Made by a program: the position numbers and the translations under genes. From DATCMU01 sp036563245 (GTDB lineage Bacteria; Pseudomonadota; Alphaproteobacteria; Rhizobiales; Devosiaceae), in NCBI GenBank assembly GCA_036563245.1, contig DATCMU010000042.1:1-64000 (forward strand): a stretch of 64,000 bases of DNA, read 5' to 3'. Positions 60,601-64,000 of this stretch are shown here, in pieces. Each line of letters starts with the position of its first letter. Within the stretch, counting starts at the first letter, position 1. Under the pieces are notes generated by a model that worked only from the letters and a program-made list of their open reading frames with translations, was not told the DNA's origin and did no database searches.

Positions 60601-61885
60601 GGCGCGCGGCCATGTTTGACGGGCCGCGCCGCGGCTTGCCTGGCGATCGGCCCACAAGGCGCGCCAGGGAACCGAGATAGGCGTCGAGCGTGGGGCGCGG
60701 ATCGCGCCACGACCAGGTGAGATGCATGTCGGCGCGCAGCGCGGACACGAGCAGGCGCAGGGAGGCAAGAGGTATTGCAAGGCCGCGCAGGCTCCCGTTG
60801 CGAAGGGACGCAAGAAGGCCGCCAAGTTCACCGTGCGTCCAAACATACCGAAGGCCAATTTGGCCCTCGCGCCAGGGCTCGGCATCGGCAGCATCCGCGG
60901 CCAGCGCGATGGCGAGTTGGGTCAGCCCCAGTCCAGCGCGTTCGGCAAGGGCGTGATTGCCATCGATGCGTGGATTGATCTCGAGGAAGTTGACCTCGCC
61001 ATCCGCGTCGACCATGAACTGGGCACAGCCGATGCCATTGTAGCCGAGCTTCTCGATGAGGGCGCGCGTGTAGCCGGTCAATGCGGGGTCGGGGGGGATG
61101 GTGACGCCTGCAACCGCGAGGCCGCTGCCATCCGCACGGTCGGTGCGCGATGTCCGCTCGATCATGAGGCGGATCATTTGTGCGTGCCGCGCGGCGAAAT
61201 AGGCGTTGTAGCGGTCGCCTGACACGCAGCGCTGCACCATGAGGTCGGGCTGGCCGTCCGGCCATCCGGTCAACTGGCGCCGCAGGTCGTCCGCGTCGCG
61301 GGCGAGAATGATCTTGTCATCGCCAATTCGCCGCCCGGATGCGTTGGGCTTGACCACGACTGGCCAACCGATGTCCCGGGCCGCGGCGAACAGGGTGTCG
61401 ATGTTGTCGACAACCCGGTAGGGCGCCACCGGCACGCCGGCGTCGCGGGCAAGATCGAATGCCTTGGCCTTGGCCAGGAGGGTATTGACCGAATGGGCGT
61501 CGGTGACCGCGTAGACCACGTGCGCCGGCAGGTCGGCGCGGCGGGCGGTGACGAAGCGTACATAGTCCTCGGCAACGGGATAGACGACGGAAATGTCCGG
61601 GCGCCGTGCAAGCAGCCGATTGAGGGCGGCGGCGAGCGCCTCGGGATCGTCGGCGGCCGGATGTGCCCAGGTTTCATCGCAGGCGCGCGAGTTCTCGGCC
61701 CCGCCGTGAAGGTCGTCCGCAACCCCGACAATGACATGGAAATCAAGCGCCTTGAGCGCGCGCGCGCAGGCGATCGTGGCGCGATAGTTGCCGAGCAGGA
61801 GCACGCTGCCCGCGCTTCTCGCGGCGCGCGATTTGCTGCTTTGTGCGGTGATGGCAGACAAGGTATGCCTCGAAAATTCTTGCAT
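60584..61885 (-). CDS. orphan ATP-grasp enzyme (carboxylate-amine ligase-like)
   Basis: A 433-residue ATP-grasp protein. After a nucleotide-like GNYRATIACARALKALDFHV start come VVKPNASGRRIGDDKIIL (ATP-binding lysine and glycine loop) and VNFLEINPRIDGNHALAE (metal-binding Glu and Asn). It resembles CarB-like or biotin-carboxylase-like ligases and the ATP-grasp proteins that make peptides or modify cell-wall precursors, but no partner gene shows what it ligates. ATG 61885 is the best start; its ribosome-binding site is poor. Confidence 0.78.
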   Translation of the reverse strand: MQEFSRHTLSAITAQSSKSRAARSAGSVLLLGNYRATIACARALKALDFHVIVGVADDLHGGAENSRACDETWAHPAADDPEALAAALNRLLARRPDISVVYPVAEDYVRFVTARRADLPAHVVYAVTDAHSVNTLLAKAKAFDLARDAGVPVAPYRVVDNIDTLFAAARDIGWPVVVKPNASGRRIGDDKIILARDADDLRRQLTGWPDGQPDLMVQRCVSGDRYNAYFAARHAQMIRLMIERTSRTDRADGSGLAVAGVTIPPDPALTGYTRALIEKLGYNGIGCAQFMVDADGEVNFLEINPRIDGNHALAERAGLGLTQLAIALAADAADAEPWREGQIGLRYVWTHGELGGLLASLRNGSLRGLAIPLASLRLLVSALRADMHLTWSWRDPRPTLDAYLGSLARLVGRSPGKPRRGPSNMAARPNPNR

Positions 61886-61977
61886 TACCTTGCCAAAGTG
61901 CGCGCGGCGGCACGGCGGGTCCACTGCAACTGGTGCGCAGGGTTAATGCTGCGTCTGCGCGGCGAGCCGGGGGCGGA

Positions 61978-62271
61978 TTATCCCTCGAATCCCTCAACGA
62001 TGACGAAGGTGCCGTGGCTGGCGGCGGTGCGCAGGCCGATCAAGGTCTGGTAGGCATCGGAATGGTAGGCGTCCAAGGCCTGTTCGTAGGTGGGAAACTC
62101 GACGACCACGTGGCGCGAGGGGGCATCGCCCTCGACGCCCTCATACCGGCCGCCCCGGGTGAGGAAGCGCGCGCCCCGTTCTGCGAGGAACGGACGGACC
62201 CGGCCTGAGTATTCGGCATATCGCTCGGGATCGGTGACGGTCAGTCCCACGATCCAGTATCCCTTGCCCAT
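61978..62271 (-). CDS. DUF1330 family protein
   Basis: A 97-residue cytosolic protein of the dimeric alpha/beta-barrel fold. The pattern YAEYSGRVRPFLAERGARFLTRGG and the HVVVEFPTYEQALDAYHSDAYQTL helix-strand pair are characteristic of DUF1330. The function is unknown. It stands between the ATP-grasp gene and the cytochrome b561 gene on the same strand. Confidence 0.87.
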   Translation of the reverse strand: MGKGYWIVGLTVTDPERYAEYSGRVRPFLAERGARFLTRGGRYEGVEGDAPSRHVVVEFPTYEQALDAYHSDAYQTLIGLRTAASHGTFVIVEGFEG

Positions 62272-62348
62272 CGACGTCGCTCCCGGTTGCCGGCCCGGGC
62301 AACGCTAGAGATGCGAGGCCGCCGGCGCAAGACTTGCGCAGCCCGGCG

Positions 62349-62834
62349 TCACCCCAGCCCCAGCATGCGGCGCAGGACGTCGCTCCTGTAGACGAAGTGC
62401 TGCACCAGCGCCCCCGCCACATGAACCGCGATGAGCGCCAGTATCGCCTTCTCGGCGATCGAATGCACCAGCGCGGGTTGGGAGAGACCGAAGAACCAGG
62501 CTGTGATGCCCGATGCCGCCATCAGCAGCAAGAAGACATAGAACAGGCCATGCACAAGCGCCGCCAGCATGCGGAGCGCGGGGTGTTCCTTTTCGGGCAG
62601 GGCCGGCACGCCCCGCGTGAACCGCAGCCACAGCCGCCAGATCACCAGGATGCCGATGGCCAGGCCGATCAGGGCGTGCAGGTTGAAACTGGGTTCGTTG
62701 GCAACCACGCCTTTCATGCGGTCCAGCCAGACCTGCTTGATGCCGTCATGAAAAAGGATCTGGAAGAAGACCAGGAGGGCGATGGCCCAGTGCAAGCCGA
62801 TCTGGGTTTTCGAGTAGGTCTGCGGATTTGCCAT
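62349..62834 (-). CDS. cytochrome b561 family membrane protein
   Basis: A 161-residue dihaem membrane cytochrome with four membrane segments. Haem-ligand histidines are seen in GLHWAIA, FNLHALIG and VHVAGALVQH, with further conserved His in the third segment (LVHGLFY). Family members pass electrons between quinol and periplasmic acceptors. It is not adjacent to msrP, and its partner is unknown. Confidence 0.9.
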   Translation of the reverse strand: MANPQTYSKTQIGLHWAIALLVFFQILFHDGIKQVWLDRMKGVVANEPSFNLHALIGLAIGILVIWRLWLRFTRGVPALPEKEHPALRMLAALVHGLFYVFLLLMAASGITAWFFGLSQPALVHSIAEKAILALIAVHVAGALVQHFVYRSDVLRRMLGLG

Positions 62835-63060
62835 CGCGGTTCCTGACGCAAAAGGTGATCTGGCTTGCTGGCTAGCACGCTCCGGGCGCCGACGGCATGA
62901 CCGAGATCAAGCAATTGGCGAAGCGCGAAATGCAATGCCGGCCGATTCACGCAAGGGCGCACGCGATTTGCGAAAACCGTGTTTCGCCATGGCAAGAAGC
63001 GCGGCATTTCCCCGCCAACGACGCCGGGACGGTCCCGGCCATACTCGGGGAAAACACGAA

Positions 63061-63573
63061 ATGAACACCTCCATCGTCATCGCCAATGTCATCCATTCCA
63101 CGCCCGTCTGGGTCTGGTTCGTCCTTGCCGCGGTCATTGTGCTGGGGCTGCAACGGACGCAGGCGCGCACCGTCACGGTCAGCCGGATCGTGCTTCTGCC
63201 GCTGCTCATGTTCGTGATGATGGTATCGTCGGTCTTCACCACCACATCGCCCGACTTCGTCCTGCCGGTCTTCGCGGTCGCCCTTGCGGTGGGCGCAGGG
63301 TTCGGCAACAAGCTCGGCCAGGCGAGCGGCGCGCGCGCCGGCGAGGCGCCCGGTACGATCCGGGTCGAGGGCGAGTGGTGGTCGCTGGCGCTGGTGCTCG
63401 GCGCCTTCGTGCTGCACTACGCGTTCAACGTGGTGGAAGCGACCGATGCAACGCTTGCGGCATCCGACGGGTTCGTGCTGGTTCGCACGCTTTTGCTCAG
63501 CGCTTTGGGCGGTATCTTCGCGGGCCGGGCGGCGACAGTGGTGTGGCTGGGCACCCGCCCGGTTTCGGCCTGA
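63061..63573 (+). CDS. DUF6622-like membrane protein
   Basis: A 170-residue protein with five membrane segments: VWVWFVLAAVIVLGLQ, IVLLPLLMFVMMVSS, VLPVFAVALAVGAGFG, WWSLALVLGAFVLHYAFN and the C-terminal LVRTLLLSALGGIFAG. The family name is tentative and the function unknown. ATG 63061 has GGGGAAA before it. It converges with carA, the stops three bases apart. Confidence 0.65.
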   Translation: MNTSIVIANVIHSTPVWVWFVLAAVIVLGLQRTQARTVTVSRIVLLPLLMFVMMVSSVFTTTSPDFVLPVFAVALAVGAGFGNKLGQASGARAGEAPGTIRVEGEWWSLALVLGAFVLHYAFNVVEATDATLAASDGFVLVRTLLLSALGGIFAGRAATVVWLGTRPVSA

Positions 63574-63576
63574 GGA

Positions 63577-64000
63577 TCAGGCCGCGTCGCTGGTGTGCTC
63601 GGGAAGCTGCGGCAGCCCCTTGTCCTTGCGCACCAGGTTGAGGAAGCGCGTGAACAGGTAATGCGCGTCGTGCGGGCCGGGCGAGGCTTCTGGGTGGTAT
63701 TGCACCGAGAAGATCGGCCGGTCCTCTACCGTTAGGCCGCAATTGGAGCCGTCGAACAGCGACTTGTGCGTTTCCACCACGCCTGCCGGCAGGCTTTCGG
63801 TATCGACCGCGAAGCCATGGTTCATCGAGGTGATCTCCACCTTGCCGGTGGTGAGATCCTGAACCGGATGGTTGGCGCCGTGATGGCCCTGGTGCATCTT
63901 CACCGTCTTGCCGCCAAGGGCGAGCCCGAGCAACTGGTGGCCAAGGCAGATGCCGAAGATCGGCTTGCCGGTTTCCATAAGCGCCTTGATGGTGGGCACG
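63577..64000 (-). CDS. carA: carbamoyl-phosphate synthase small chain, C-terminal part (gene runs off the window)
   Basis: The last ~140 residues of the glutaminase subunit that delivers ammonia to CarB. The class I amidotransferase triad is seen in part: the nucleophile Cys in GICLGHQLLG and the His and Glu in QYHPEASPGPHD. The 5' half lies beyond position 64000. carB is at 39596-42907 on the same strand, so the two subunits are encoded about 21 kb apart. Confidence 0.95.
   Translation of the reverse strand, partial: VPTIKALMETGKPIFGICLGHQLLGLALGGKTVKMHQGHHGANHPVQDLTTGKVEITSMNHGFAVDTESLPAGVVETHKSLFDGSNCGLTVEDRPIFSVQYHPEASPGPHDAHYLFTRFLNLVRKDKGLPQLPEHTSDAA

Overview
The window looks like a contig from an alphaproteobacterium of the order Hyphomicrobiales, most likely Devosiaceae-like (Devosia/Pelagibacterium type). 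This rests on gene content and order seen here: LysR regulator-trxB close to greA, ohr/ohrR, a motAB pair, small RNAs carrying CCUCCUCCC motifs, and a G+C content of about two thirds in the core genes. It is not based on any database search. No rRNA, tRNA, CRISPR array or complete insertion sequence was seen. The first 43 bases are a poly-G run that looks like a sequencing or assembly artefact at a contig end.

Region 1 (about 44-5045) is accessory DNA of visibly lower G+C. It holds a restriction-modification cassette: a beta-type DNA methyltransferase read leftward, and a Dam-like adenine methyltransferase overlapping an HNH endonuclease read rightward. The cassette is bracketed by copies of a ~22-bp repeat that are inverted between its two ends. 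To its right lies a small GIY-YIG nuclease gene sitting between copies of a second, palindromic repeat family arranged like REP/REPIN elements.

Region 2 (5058-25191) is core and semi-core: uvrB with a long repeat-invaded N-terminal extension, several regulators (TetR, winged-helix, Xre), a DoxX protein, two secreted SH3 proteins, yciA-tdk, transporters, a class V aminotransferase, a Spy-like periplasmic protein, a CBS protein, aspartate aminotransferase and msrP. A structured non-coding RNA is likely just upstream of tdk.

Region 3 (25192-26151) has no protein gene but carries a tandem array of about three small RNAs on the minus strand. Each ends in an intrinsic terminator, together they carry five CCUCCUCCC (anti-Shine-Dalgarno) motifs, and they lie downstream of a heat-shock-sigma-like promoter.

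Region 4 (26152-42907) holds a LysR regulator with trxB, a 2OG-Fe(II) oxygenase, greA, cspA, a TSUP exporter, a TPR-methyltransferase that overlaps an EEP-family nuclease convergently, a PQQ-type sugar dehydrogenase, a 1285-residue secreted protein with peptidoglycan-binding and PAN domains, and carB.

Region 5 (43276-64000) contains two aldo/keto reductases, an exporter-acetyltransferase pair, a membrane protein-quinone oxidoreductase pair divergent from its LysR regulator, the ohr/ohrR peroxide-resistance pair with its operator, an ABC exporter, cfa, motA-motB followed by a lytic-transglycosylase-like lipoprotein, a thermonuclease, cpdB, a zinc metallopeptidase, an orphan ATP-grasp enzyme, a cytochrome b561 and the 3' part of carA, which runs off the window. 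Redox and envelope maintenance (TrxB, MsrP, Ohr, DoxX, Cfa, Spy) is a recurring theme.
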